A stretch of 14,293 nt of DNA from Treponema sp. (GCA_031284385.1 JAISZZ010000146.1:1-14293); one strand, 5' to 3'; positions 1 to 8,933 are shown, counted from the first letter of the stretch. A program made the numbers and translations. Notes: generated by a model from the letters alone, not told the origin.

Positions 1-7
1 TTTAATT

Positions 8-499
8 TCACAGTTGTTCCTCCGCGTTTTCATCTGATTGTTCGTTTGTTTCTGTTGTTTCAGGTTCCATTGTTTCGATTTCTGCCGGTATTCCCAACAT
101 TTCATCGGTAATTACAAGGGAATATCTAATGGTAGTATCATATTCAGCGATTTTTTTCAATGTAGTCAATTTATATTCGTATATCCGCGAAACTGTTCCC
201 GAAGGCGGTGACTCGAATATTTGTAAGGATAGGGAGGCTAAGGACTCATCCCATTCGAAATAACTAAAATAATTGATAAACACATCGGCAGTCTTTTTTG
301 CGTATAGCGCTATGCTTTCCGTGCTTTCCGGCCAAATATCATCGACGCTAACCGTAATATACAGGTCGGTATTAGTATCATTTTTAATATTAAAATACAA
401 GTCTATGTTATAGCCAAGATAACATACAGATTCCTCGGCACACGATACAAGGAGAACGGCTATGTTTAGTATCAACAAAAAAATAACATTCCTTTTCAT
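8..499 (-). CDS. Small hypothetical lipoprotein, 163 aa
   Basis: This is a predicted lipoprotein of unknown function. The N-terminus has MKRN, a hydrophobic stretch, and a lipobox LVSC with the acylated cysteine at residue 20. The mature part has alternating hydrophobic and polar stretches suggestive of beta strands (about residues 30-130) and ends in an acidic Glu/Thr-rich tail (about 140-163). The ATG at 499 has a GGAGG ribosome binding site about six bases upstream. That site overlaps the TAG stop of the protease gene before it (10 nt between the two genes), so the two are very likely cotranscribed and translationally coupled. The pairing suggests a protein that acts with, or is processed by, the protease, but this is only context. 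I recognise no family. The stop TGA lies at 8-10, so the gene is complete. Confidence 0.82.
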   Translation of the reverse strand: MKRNVIFLLILNIAVLLVSCAEESVCYLGYNIDLYFNIKNDTNTDLYITVSVDDIWPESTESIALYAKKTADVFINYFSYFEWDESLASLSLQIFESPPSGTVSRIYEYKLTTLKKIAEYDTTIRYSLVITDEMLGIPAEIETMEPETTETNEQSDENAEEQL

Positions 500-509
500 T
501 CTTAACCTC

Positions 510-2111
510 CTACCACAATCTATTGAGTATAAACCATTCGTTAAAATTTTTCGCTACTGTACGGGCATCATTTTCAGATATAATTATATTATATGGAGCT
601 TCATCTCCAACCCTGTATGTCCGTTGAAAAGAAACAAATGTTTTATTTGCCGCATCCCAATTGTAGTAGTATCCTTCATGCTGTTTCTTCATTTTAGTAT
701 ATCTCCCGTTATTATTTTTCCCGCCATATAGCATTATTGAATCATAATCAAAATCCCCGCAGCCGTCGGCAAGTTTAAACAAATTAATATCTACCCACTC
801 TATGTAGAACACCGGTAAATATATCTTAAACGGCCCAGTTCTTACGCCTACCATTTTTACCCTGATTTCAGGCCATTTAATAGTAAAATACTCATCTATC
901 TTTCCATAGTTGATGCCGCCGTCCATCATGTCTTTAGTATATCTTGGATCGGCGCTGACATCCACATATTCATCTCTGTCCCAGCGCTGGTGTTCATGAT
1001 AGAGTCCCAGCGTATGCCCTAATTCGTGCCGCGTTGTGCGGTAAAGTTCCATATCCCGCAGCCCGCTTTTTATAGCAAGTCGCGCAACGCCGATACCACT
1101 GCCAGTGTTTGCGTAGCCATTTGAGTCAATATCTTCTGTGTACATTGCGCGTAGTTTTGCAAGACATACCAAAGCCAGCGCTTCATAAATTATATCATCA
1201 GTTTTATCAACAAACACGATTGACCCGCCGATAGCGGCTATGCTGTTTTCCCAATCCCGCATTGCGTCTAACAACGCGGCTTTATGTTCACTCTCAATGC
1301 TCTTATCTTCAATGGCATGATACCGTAAATCATCAAATGAATAAGGGATTATCCCAAAATCATACTGTAAGTCAAAAGTTTTATATATCGCCTTTTGAGC
1401 GCCGCCAGCGGCTTTTTCCGTTTCAGAGGTTTCGTCAATAGGTTTATCCGTATATGCCGATTTTTCAAAAAAATCACCTGTTACGGCGTTTATATCAGCA
1501 ACAAGCGTTTCAATATCCTCGTTTGCGCGTTTTGCCTTTTCAATCTCAAGCTCAAGAATACCAAGCGTTGTACCCGTATCTATAATTATATCGCTGTTAG
1601 GGAGGCGCATAATTCCGTCTTTAATGAAAGCCCCGTCTATTTGTGTAAAAGCCGTTAAATCCGGCTTTAGCTTTTCAAATTCGCCCAAAAAGTCCTGTGC
1701 AACGGCGGATATTTCATCACCCAGCGTAGTTTCATACGTGACTCCGTCCACGCCTTGAAACTCGCGGGTTTTCGCGGCGTCAAAGTATTCCGAAAAATCT
1801 TGCAGTAAAAGCGGTTCGCCGTCTTTGACAAGCGATTCTATATAATCGTCATCGTAGTATAGGTTTATTGTTGAAAGAATGTTATCTAATGCTTCAAGCT
1901 GCTTGCCAAATATTTGACTAAAACGCCGTCCCTCTTCTGTCGAGGTCTCGTATGTTAAACGCCCTGAAAGAGGCGGGTATGTTTTTTCGCCAGCGCTTCC
2001 ACCATCTTTAGACGCTTCGTCTTCTTCCGAGTCGACCGCCGTATCGCAAGCCGTAAGTATTATTATCAAGCAGAACGGAATCCAGTTAAGATTTTTCCTT
2101 AAAAACAGCAC
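510..2111 (-). CDS. Astacin-like zinc metalloprotease lipoprotein
   Basis: This is a predicted secreted, lipid-anchored peptidase of the astacin (M12A) type. I place the start at GTG 2111 (533 aa), because a GGAGG site sits seven bases before it. An in-frame ATG at 2135 lacks such a site and would put extra residues before the signal peptide. The signal peptide has Arg/Lys, a hydrophobic core and lipobox LTAC (Cys22). A low-complexity acidic linker and a helix-rich region of about 200 residues of unknown role follow. The catalytic domain starts near residue 250 (IPYSF) and has HELGHTLGLYHEHQR at 362-376, which supplies three zinc-binding His and the catalytic Glu. A Met-turn SIMLY lies at 458-462, whose Tyr matches the astacin fifth ligand; the usual SxMHY has Leu in place of His. 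The long N-terminal region may act as a propeptide or a target-binding module. The gene has its own promoter and structured leader, and is coupled to the small lipoprotein downstream. Confidence 0.87.
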   Translation of the reverse strand: MLFLRKNLNWIPFCLIIILTACDTAVDSEEDEASKDGGSAGEKTYPPLSGRLTYETSTEEGRRFSQIFGKQLEALDNILSTINLYYDDDYIESLVKDGEPLLLQDFSEYFDAAKTREFQGVDGVTYETTLGDEISAVAQDFLGEFEKLKPDLTAFTQIDGAFIKDGIMRLPNSDIIIDTGTTLGILELEIEKAKRANEDIETLVADINAVTGDFFEKSAYTDKPIDETSETEKAAGGAQKAIYKTFDLQYDFGIIPYSFDDLRYHAIEDKSIESEHKAALLDAMRDWENSIAAIGGSIVFVDKTDDIIYEALALVCLAKLRAMYTEDIDSNGYANTGSGIGVARLAIKSGLRDMELYRTTRHELGHTLGLYHEHQRWDRDEYVDVSADPRYTKDMMDGGINYGKIDEYFTIKWPEIRVKMVGVRTGPFKIYLPVFYIEWVDINLFKLADGCGDFDYDSIMLYGGKNNNGRYTKMKKQHEGYYYNWDAANKTFVSFQRTYRVGDEAPYNIIISENDARTVAKNFNEWFILNRLW

Positions 2112-2238
2112 GTTTTTACCTCCAGCCTGTAACATTAGAGTTGTTCAAAAACTGAAGTTTTTGAACAATTTCCGTTTAAAGACAACAAAATGCCGCGTAT
2201 TTTGCGAGACTTATTCAAGAACCATAAGGTTCCTAAAT
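2112..2238 (-). promoter_or_regulatory. Structured 5' leader of the protease gene
   Basis: The predicted transcript start at about 2238 leaves a leader of about 127 nt before GTG 2111. The leader carries a 7-bp hairpin at its very 5' end (2217-2234, one G-U pair, 4-nt loop) and a perfect 13-bp inverted repeat at 2141-2168, followed by the ribosome binding site. I recognise no known riboswitch. The length and structure suggest post-transcriptional control, mRNA protection, or an inserted repeat. Confidence 0.4.
2141..2168. repeat. Perfect 13-bp inverted repeat with 2-nt loop
   Basis: TTGTTCAAAAACT at 2141-2153 is the exact reverse complement of AGTTTTTGAACAA at 2156-2168, separated only by GA. 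It lies 30 nt upstream of the protease GTG and inside its predicted leader. There is no U-run after it in the direction of transcription, so it is not a standard terminator. It could be a protein-binding operator, an mRNA hairpin or a dispersed genomic repeat. Confidence 0.8.
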
Positions 2239-2244
2239 AAACCC

Positions 2245-2274
2245 ATTATAAGCTAAACAGTTTAATTTTGTCAA
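2245..2274 (-). promoter_or_regulatory. Consensus sigma70 promoter for the protease unit
   Basis: On the minus strand, TTGACA (2274-2269) is followed after 18 bases by TATAAT (2250-2245). Both hexamers match the consensus perfectly. The predicted start of transcription is near 2238. The promoter lies between atpC and the protease gene, so the protease need not depend on atp transcription. Confidence 0.75.
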
Positions 2275-2347
2275 ATTAATTTCTGTGCGCGGCAACCAGT
2301 GGGTGGCGTGGGTATGTTTGACTCGGCGGTTGAGTTACAAGCGAAAT

Positions 2348-2797
2348 TTATGAGGCGGATGTGTTGAGCGTCCGTGAATCCGGTATGATATTCGCCGCAA
2401 CGCAGGTTTTAAGACGGACATCAGCGCGTCTTATTTTTTCTTTTGCCGCAAGCCGTTCAAATTGAAAATGGCTGCTTTTCAGCATTTCTTCGGCATCTTT
2501 CTTGGATCGTAACACTCGTTCATAGTCTATTTCTTCCGGCCATTCCGCTGCGACGGTCAATAAAACAGTCTTATGCCGCTTAACTTCAATTATGCCGTCA
2601 CCGATAAAAGCAATTTTCCAAACGCCTTTTTTGTCCTTGATTTTCGCTACCGAACATTTTACGGGCGCGGTAAAACGCGAATGATTCGCGTAAACTCCGA
2701 TTTCTCCATCGGCAATGACCAGCGTCAGCGCTTCGACCGAATCTGAAAAAAACATACGGCGCGGAGTGTATATCTCAAGCGTATAAAGGACAGCCAT
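2348..2797 (-). CDS. atpC: F-type ATP synthase epsilon subunit
   Basis: This is the epsilon subunit of the F1 central stalk, which couples rotation to catalysis and can inhibit ATP hydrolysis. The N-terminal beta-sandwich spans about residues 1-90, with the typical pattern LEIYTPRRMFFSD, DGEIGVYANHS and GDGIIEV. The AAEWPEEID motif is followed by a charged helical C-terminal part (about residues 100-135). At 149 aa it is slightly longer than the usual 130-140. Its ATG lies one base after the atpD stop, which implies a single transcript with translational coupling. It looks like the F-type found in clostridia rather than the N-type epsilon, judged from memory. The C-terminal tail after about residue 133 is not conserved in my reading. 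Confidence 0.93.
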   Translation of the reverse strand: MAVLYTLEIYTPRRMFFSDSVEALTLVIADGEIGVYANHSRFTAPVKCSVAKIKDKKGVWKIAFIGDGIIEVKRHKTVLLTVAAEWPEEIDYERVLRSKKDAEEMLKSSHFQFERLAAKEKIRRADVRLKTCVAANIIPDSRTLNTSAS

Positions 2798-2798
2798 T

Positions 2799-4211
<1,413 letters not shown>

Positions 4212-4253
4212 TCAAAAACTCCTAAACCTGACCATTTGGCTAATATCCATCAA

Positions 4254-4282
4254 AATCTAGCAGTTACATCGCTAATTGTCAA
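4254..4282 (-). promoter_or_regulatory. Promoter for atpDC
   Basis: On the minus strand TTGACA (4282-4277) is followed after 17 bases by TAGATT (4259-4254), a four-of-six match to TATAAT. The predicted start near 4247 gives a leader of about 36 nt that contains the AGGAG site before the TTG start. This makes atpD the first gene of its transcript. Confidence 0.6.
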
Positions 4283-4550
4283 TAAGCAGGAATTCAAAGT
4301 ATCACCCATCTGGTTCATCTCCCCAGACGAAAAGGATAAAGGCGGACCAGTTTTCTATGGAGTAAACGACTGAAGATGTATCTCAGCGCACTAAAGAAAT
4401 TGTCCTGGCATCCAGACCGGGTCCGGGCTGCCCGGTATCTGCCAGCTTATCCGTCCAAAATTGTCTATAATTGCTTAAAAAGTTCCCTGCCCATACCCCA
4501 TTTAGCATGGTTTTTGATACGTTGAATTCCTGGTTAGGCAACGCGCTCTA
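4283..4550. other. Divergent intergenic region, no convincing gene
   Basis: The stretch between the atpD and cheA promoters holds no gene I can support. A 49-codon open frame at 4376-4525 (plus strand) starts with ATG and overlaps a region of hairpins. A second plus-strand frame, open up to a stop at 4371-4373, reads SPDEKDKGGPVFYGVND at its end. Another frame at 4390-4419 reads TKEIVLASRP, which resembles the start of some NADP-dependent oxidoreductases. These may be remnants of lost genes or chance. A TATAAT at 4466-4471 has no good -35 partner. Confidence 0.45.
4405..4445. repeat. Nested GC-rich hairpin between divergent promoters
   Basis: The outer arms CTGGCA (4405-4410) and TGCCAG (4440-4445) pair perfectly. 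The inner arms ACCGGG (4416-4421) and CCCGGT (4431-4436) also pair. An alternative core, CCGGGC-T-GCCCGG, lies at 4423-4435. It sits between two divergent promoters, so a terminator role is unlikely unless there is an unannotated transcript here. It could be a protein-binding palindrome or a remnant. Confidence 0.5.
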
Positions 4551-4579
4551 TTGACTCTAACATATTTTTGATGGATAAT
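4551..4579 (+). promoter_or_regulatory. Sigma70 promoter for the che operon
   Basis: TTGACT (4551-4556) and GATAAT (4574-4579) are separated by 17 bases, and each matches the consensus at five of six positions. With the -10 box ending at 4579, the expected +1 falls at about 4586, the first base of the preferred cheA ATG. This predicts a leaderless or nearly leaderless mRNA. I saw no sigma28-type chemotaxis promoter at the correct spacing. Confidence 0.6.
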
Positions 4580-4585
4580 CGAGGA

Positions 4586-6964
4586 ATGAGCGATTATTTG
4601 GACCCGAATAATGAGGAACTGCTAAAAGATTTTTTCAGTGAAGCCCAGATGCAAGTTGACACGTTGGAACAAAATATTCTGGTGTTGGAAAGCGATGGCG
4701 CTAACCCTGACGCAGTTGATGAAATTTTTCGTGCGGCGCACACATTGAAAGGTGGGGCGGCCACCGTTGAAATGATGGAGTTATCTCATTTTACCCATCT
4801 TGTTGAAGATGTATTGGATGCCATACGTGGTAAACAGGTTACTGTAGACGAAAATGTTGTGGATACTTTGTTGGCGGCGATAGACATAATAAAGGCCATG
4901 CTGGGAAAACGCATGGATGGCGATGTATACCGCGAGGATACCTCCGCCATAGAGGGGCAGTTGTCTAGGTTGCTGCCCGACAGTGCGCCGAGCAAAAAGA
5001 ATGTGGCCAAAGCTAAGTCCGCCGCCGCTCCCGCTCCGGGAAGGGCGGCTTCCACGCCTGCGGCAGGAAGCACTGTGTCTCCTGCTGATGATATAAGCAG
5101 CGATGAAATTCACGAGTTGATGGATGCTATTGACGGCGAGGAGCCTGTGTACAGAGTATCTGTCAAGTTTGATGAAAGCAGCCTGATGAATACCGTCGGC
5201 GGTATTCAGGTTTACGCCGCGATAAAGAGCAAAGGCACCATACTCAAAACTGTGCCGGATTTTGACGCTCTGTATGGCGACACATTCTTTCCGGTTGTGG
5301 ATTATTATCTTGCATCCAACGAAAATGCGTCGGCACTTAGAGATTATGTGATTCTTCCTGATGTTTCACTTGATGCAACGGTTGTCGATATAAAGACATT
5401 GTTATCTAAAGAAACGCCTGAGGTAAGTCCCGTTGCGGCTCCCGCGCCAAAATCTACGGCTGTAGCCGCAGCCGCCGTTGCACACACGGAAAGCGCCGCG
5501 CCGTCCGCCCCCGCTCAGGCAAAACCCCAAGCAGGCGCTGATGGCGGCGCTGATGCCAAAAAAGCCGGAAAGGAAGCCGGTTCGATACTGCGTGTTGATT
5601 CCAAGCGGATAGACGACCTATTGAACCTTGTGTCCGAAACCGTTATTACCAAAGCGACATTCAATCAGATAAGCAACCAATTCAATGAACTTACCAATGA
5701 GCTTCATAGTTTGGAAAGCAAGTACCGTGAGCGCGTCAAAAATTTGTTTGATGCGTTACCGGATTTTCTTGATGACATACATAACGGCAAGTCGATAAAA
5801 GATGTACGCAAGTCCATCACGGAGGAGTACAGCGACATATTTACACTGTTTGACGGGTATGAGGCTTCATTAAAGAACACTGTTGTAAAATTCCGTTCTA
5901 CATCTCAAAATCTGGGACGTATCACGAGCGAGCTTCAGGAAGGCGTAATGCGTATACGCATGGTGCCGATAAGTCAGATTTTCAGCCGCTTTCCGCGCCT
6001 TGTACGCGATCTGTCCAAGACTCTGAGCAAAAAAATCAATCTCGTTATAGAGGGTGAAGAGACGGAACTTGATAAATCTGTCATAGAGGATCTGTTGGAT
6101 CCGATAATGCACTCTGTCCGTAACTCGATAGACCACGGCATCGAATCGCCCGCCGATAGAAAGACTGCCGGCAAACCGGAAGAAGGCATGGTGTTGCTTA
6201 AAGCGACCAACGAAGGCAACATGATAGTTATAGAGATCGGTGACGATGGCAAGGGTATTGATATTGATGCCGTAAAAGCTAAAGCGATTGAGCGCGGACT
6301 CATACATCCGAATAAAGTTTTGACGGATATTGAGGCATTCAATCTCATATTTGAACCCGGGTTTTCGACCGCAAAAACCATAACCGCCATATCAGGGCGC
6401 GGCGTAGGGCTTGATGTTGTGCGCCGTCAGATAGAAAAATTGAACGGCACGGTAACAATAAACTCTGAAAAGGGCAGAGGCACCAAATTTATCATCAAAT
6501 TGCCGCTTACGCTGGCCATTATTCAAGGGTTGCTAGTGCGCGTCGGGCCGGAAACATACTCTATACCGATTACAAGCGTAATCGAAAGCCTCAGAATCAA
6601 GCCGGAGGATATCAAACTGATAGACAGTAACGAGGTTTTCAATATAAGAAATGATGTAATATCACTGTTGCGGCTGAATCAGCTTTTCGGTATAAAAACT
6701 GAGCAGCGGAACGATTATAATTTCATCGTTATTGTGGGAAGCGCGGAAAAAAAGATGGGATTCATGGTGGACAGCCTCATTGGAGAGGAAGACGTGGTTA
6801 TAAAACCCTTGCGCGATCAGTTTACAAATTCACCGGGTATCGCCGGAGCCTCGATACTTGGCGATGGTTCCGTGTCATTGATAATTGATGTGGGACAGCT
6901 TTTGGAACTCGGCCTGCATAAAGAAAAGGAACATCGCCGTATACGGGAACTGGCTACACGCTAA
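4586..6964 (+). CDS. cheA: Chemotaxis histidine kinase CheA
   Basis: CheA autophosphorylates under receptor control and passes the phosphate to CheY at the polar receptor arrays. Numbered from ATG 4586 (792 aa), the P1 domain has phospho-His52 in AAHTLKGG. A P2-like domain of about 85 residues (185-275) is flanked by Ala/Pro-rich linkers. P3 dimerisation runs about 332-450, the ATP-binding P4 has N-box SVRNSIDHGIE (about 510-520), G1 DDGKGID (553-559), F-box FEPGFS and G2 GRGVGLD (604-610), and a CheW-like P5 ends the protein. P3 is about 50 residues longer than in E. coli. Possible starts also exist at TTG 4568 and ATG 4571, but neither has a ribosome binding site and the promoter overlaps them. 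GAGGA touches ATG 4586 too closely to act as a normal site. It is first in the operon, 35 nt before the cheW fusion. Confidence 0.97.
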   Translation: MSDYLDPNNEELLKDFFSEAQMQVDTLEQNILVLESDGANPDAVDEIFRAAHTLKGGAATVEMMELSHFTHLVEDVLDAIRGKQVTVDENVVDTLLAAIDIIKAMLGKRMDGDVYREDTSAIEGQLSRLLPDSAPSKKNVAKAKSAAAPAPGRAASTPAAGSTVSPADDISSDEIHELMDAIDGEEPVYRVSVKFDESSLMNTVGGIQVYAAIKSKGTILKTVPDFDALYGDTFFPVVDYYLASNENASALRDYVILPDVSLDATVVDIKTLLSKETPEVSPVAAPAPKSTAVAAAAVAHTESAAPSAPAQAKPQAGADGGADAKKAGKEAGSILRVDSKRIDDLLNLVSETVITKATFNQISNQFNELTNELHSLESKYRERVKNLFDALPDFLDDIHNGKSIKDVRKSITEEYSDIFTLFDGYEASLKNTVVKFRSTSQNLGRITSELQEGVMRIRMVPISQIFSRFPRLVRDLSKTLSKKINLVIEGEETELDKSVIEDLLDPIMHSVRNSIDHGIESPADRKTAGKPEEGMVLLKATNEGNMIVIEIGDDGKGIDIDAVKAKAIERGLIHPNKVLTDIEAFNLIFEPGFSTAKTITAISGRGVGLDVVRRQIEKLNGTVTINSEKGRGTKFIIKLPLTLAIIQGLLVRVGPETYSIPITSVIESLRIKPEDIKLIDSNEVFNIRNDVISLLRLNQLFGIKTEQRNDYNFIVIVGSAEKKMGFMVDSLIGEEDVVIKPLRDQFTNSPGIAGASILGDGSVSLIIDVGQLLELGLHKEKEHRRIRELATR

Positions 6965-6999
6965 TCAAACCAGTAAACCTGATAACGTAAGGAATAGGT

Positions 7000-8319
7000 A
7001 TGGAAATAAAAGATTTAGAAACGGTAAACGCGGAACTTCAAGAAAAAAAAGAGTATGTAGACAGCACGGACTACAAAATGATTACTTTTTCTCTTGGCGG
7101 GAAGGATTACGGTGTAGATATTATGAATGTCAAGGAGATTGCCAAGGCGGATAAATTCACTTATGTTCCGAATGCGGCATCTTTTGTGCGCGGGGTGTAC
7201 AACCTGCGCGGCGATATTATTCCTATTATAGATATGCGTACTTTTTTTCATCTTCCTCCGCCGGAAGATTCGGATGGACTGGAAAATATGCTTATTTTGC
7301 ATATCGCGGACCGCGTGTATGGCACTATTGTTGACAGAATAGACAAGGTTGTAAGCATCAATTCCAGATTGATACAGCCGTCTCATCCGATTTTTGGTGA
7401 TATTAACGGAAAATATATAGGCGGCGTTGTGGAAAAAGATGGAGTTCTTTACATTATCCTCGACGTTGTACATATATTCTCAGTGAATTCGAATGTAGAA
7501 CATGAGGAAGTGGAGGAAAAGCGCTACTATGCGCCGCCGCGAGAGGAGGAAGTCAAGCGACCGGAACAGGTTCTAACGGCGGATAATATCGGTTTTATAA
7601 AAGAAGGGCTGACGGCGTTAAAGAAATTCTATCCGAGTCCCGTAAACGAGGATTGGATTACCCAGCGTTTGGGCGAATGGGCATTGACACGCGGCAAAGA
7701 AAACATTCAACTGAAAAATACCGCAGATGCGGACGCTTATCTGGAGCCCTTCTACTCGCCGTGCAGCGGAAAGTTTTGGTCGTCTGATTATGCCTACGCG
7801 GTTAAGGCTCTGCTTCCCAATCTTGCTTCAAACAACATTCAGATTTGGAACGCTGGCTGCGGTAAGGGCTATGAAACATTTTCTCTTGCGTGTATACTAA
7901 AATTACGTTATCCTGACGGACGTATAAAAGTTTGGGCGAATGACAGCGACATAATGTCTATCGCAAACGCGCCGAATATGGTATTTGAAATGGCTGATGT
8001 GCCTGACTATTGTCAAACCTTTCTGGTGAAAGGGCGGGCGGGCTATGGTTTTAACGCTTCAATAAAGGATAGCATTATTTTTGAATACCACGATGTAACA
8101 AATGTGAATACTTTACCGGAGCTTGATATTGTAGTCTGCCGTGACGTACTATCGTTTTTACCGCTTACAGGGCAAAAAATAGTGTTGGATGATATATCAG
8201 AAAAGTTAAAGGCCAAAGGCATTGTTATTTTGGGTAAAAATGAAGTTATGCATGGGTCTGACTGGAAATCTATTGGCAAGGATACGGTTACAGCATTTGT
8301 TCGAGCTGAAAAAAAATAA
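7000..8319 (+). CDS. cheW: CheW coupling protein fused to degenerate CheR-like domain
   Basis: This 439-aa protein joins two domains. Residues about 26-162 form a CheW domain (ITFSLGGKDYGVDIMNVKEI, VRGVYNLRGDIIPIIDMR), which links CheA to chemoreceptors. A charged linker (165-190) follows. Residues about 195-439 resemble the SAM-binding part of CheR, the receptor methyltransferase: IWNAGCGKGYETFSLA at 282-297 for motif I, VWANDSDI at 311-318, DIVVCRDVLSF at 376-386 and a closing VILGKNEVMHG. Compared with the usual AGCSTGEEPYSLA, the motif has lost the first Glu of GEE, and I cannot see the Phe-rich substrate segment or the beta-subdomain. It may bind SAM without methylating, or be structural. 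Such CheW-CheR-like fusions are, to my recollection, a known spirochaete feature. AAGGA lies six bases before ATG 7000. Confidence 0.93.
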   Translation: MEIKDLETVNAELQEKKEYVDSTDYKMITFSLGGKDYGVDIMNVKEIAKADKFTYVPNAASFVRGVYNLRGDIIPIIDMRTFFHLPPPEDSDGLENMLILHIADRVYGTIVDRIDKVVSINSRLIQPSHPIFGDINGKYIGGVVEKDGVLYIILDVVHIFSVNSNVEHEEVEEKRYYAPPREEEVKRPEQVLTADNIGFIKEGLTALKKFYPSPVNEDWITQRLGEWALTRGKENIQLKNTADADAYLEPFYSPCSGKFWSSDYAYAVKALLPNLASNNIQIWNAGCGKGYETFSLACILKLRYPDGRIKVWANDSDIMSIANAPNMVFEMADVPDYCQTFLVKGRAGYGFNASIKDSIIFEYHDVTNVNTLPELDIVVCRDVLSFLPLTGQKIVLDDISEKLKAKGIVILGKNEVMHGSDWKSIGKDTVTAFVRAEKK

Positions 8320-8351
8320 TATAAACTGGTGCGAAAGGAGCTACACAGAAA

Positions 8352-8828
8352 ATGAGAGTAGAATATATAAATCCGTTTATTGAAGCGACCTTTAATGTAT
8401 TGAAAGAGGTGCTCAATATTGAGGTAAAACGAGGTGAGCTTTATCTAAAAGAAACGTCGATGCGCATAAAAGGTGTCGCGGCGCTTGTCGGACTTGCCGG
8501 TGATGTTGAGGGGCGTGTCATGTTTGATATGACTAAAGATACAGCCCTTAAAGTAGCCGGTATTATGAATGGCGGTGAAGAATTCAAAATCTTGGATGAT
8601 ATGGTAAAAGCAACCATTACCGAGCTTGCCAATATGATAACCGCTCAAGCCGTTACGAAACTCCATGATTTAGGTTTCAAGTTTGACCTTACGCCGCCCG
8701 CATTGTTTTCCGGCGAGAACATGGAAATTTCTAACACATTAAAAGTGGAAGCCTTGATAGTTCCAATGGATTTAGGCGCCAGCGGAATGATTGAAGTTAA
8801 TGTTGTAGTCCGCGAGCGTTTGGTATAA
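8352..8828 (+). CDS. cheX: CheY-phosphate phosphatase CheX
   Basis: CheX removes the phosphate from CheY-P and so ends the motor-switching signal. At 158 aa it has the family length. The catalytic ExxN motif is E91-L-A-N94 in TELANM, in the expected helix, and the N-terminal INPFIEATFNVLKEV and the central AALVGLAGDVEGRVMFDM are typical. The gene starts 32 nt after the cheW fusion and an AAAGGAG site lies 11 bases before the ATG. In treponemes I know of, cheY follows cheX; here it does not, so CheY must be encoded elsewhere. It probably acts as a homodimer in the cytoplasm. Confidence 0.93.
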   Translation: MRVEYINPFIEATFNVLKEVLNIEVKRGELYLKETSMRIKGVAALVGLAGDVEGRVMFDMTKDTALKVAGIMNGGEEFKILDDMVKATITELANMITAQAVTKLHDLGFKFDLTPPALFSGENMEISNTLKVEALIVPMDLGASGMIEVNVVVRERLV

Positions 8829-8843
8829 AAAGAAAGTCGCTTA

Positions 8844-8900
8844 AGGAAGCACTGATACCGCCAATGTAGTTGGCTGGCCTAAAGTCAATTAGTGTTTCCT
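8844..8900 (+). terminator. Long imperfect hairpin after cheX, possible terminator or processing site
   Basis: AGGAAGCACTGAT (8844-8856) pairs with ATTAGTGTTTCCT (8888-8900) over 13 positions with two G-U pairs. Inside is a second hairpin, GCCAA (8860-8864) with TTGGC (8870-8874). It starts 16 nt after the cheX stop. No U-run follows, so it is not a standard intrinsic terminator. It could protect or process the che mRNA before the tRNA, or be a remnant of an inserted element. Confidence 0.4.
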
Positions 8901-8933
8901 AGAACTTGCGTTTTAGCGGTTTAGCATGATTTC

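Noticed and set aside
2300..2325. A GTGGCGTGGG stretch resembling the reverse complement of part of the 22-bp repeat at 12611
   Set aside because: Only about 11 bases are shared and the flanks differ, so it may be chance.
4476..4496. A possible sigma28-type promoter (TAAA and GCCCATAC) before cheA
   Set aside because: The spacing is about nine bases, while this class needs around fifteen, and the downstream box is imperfect.
4376..4525. A 49-codon plus-strand open frame starting with ATG in the atpD-cheA gap
   Set aside because: It has a poorly spaced ribosome binding site and no recognisable family, and it overlaps a strong hairpin. It is kept only as a note in the intergenic entry.
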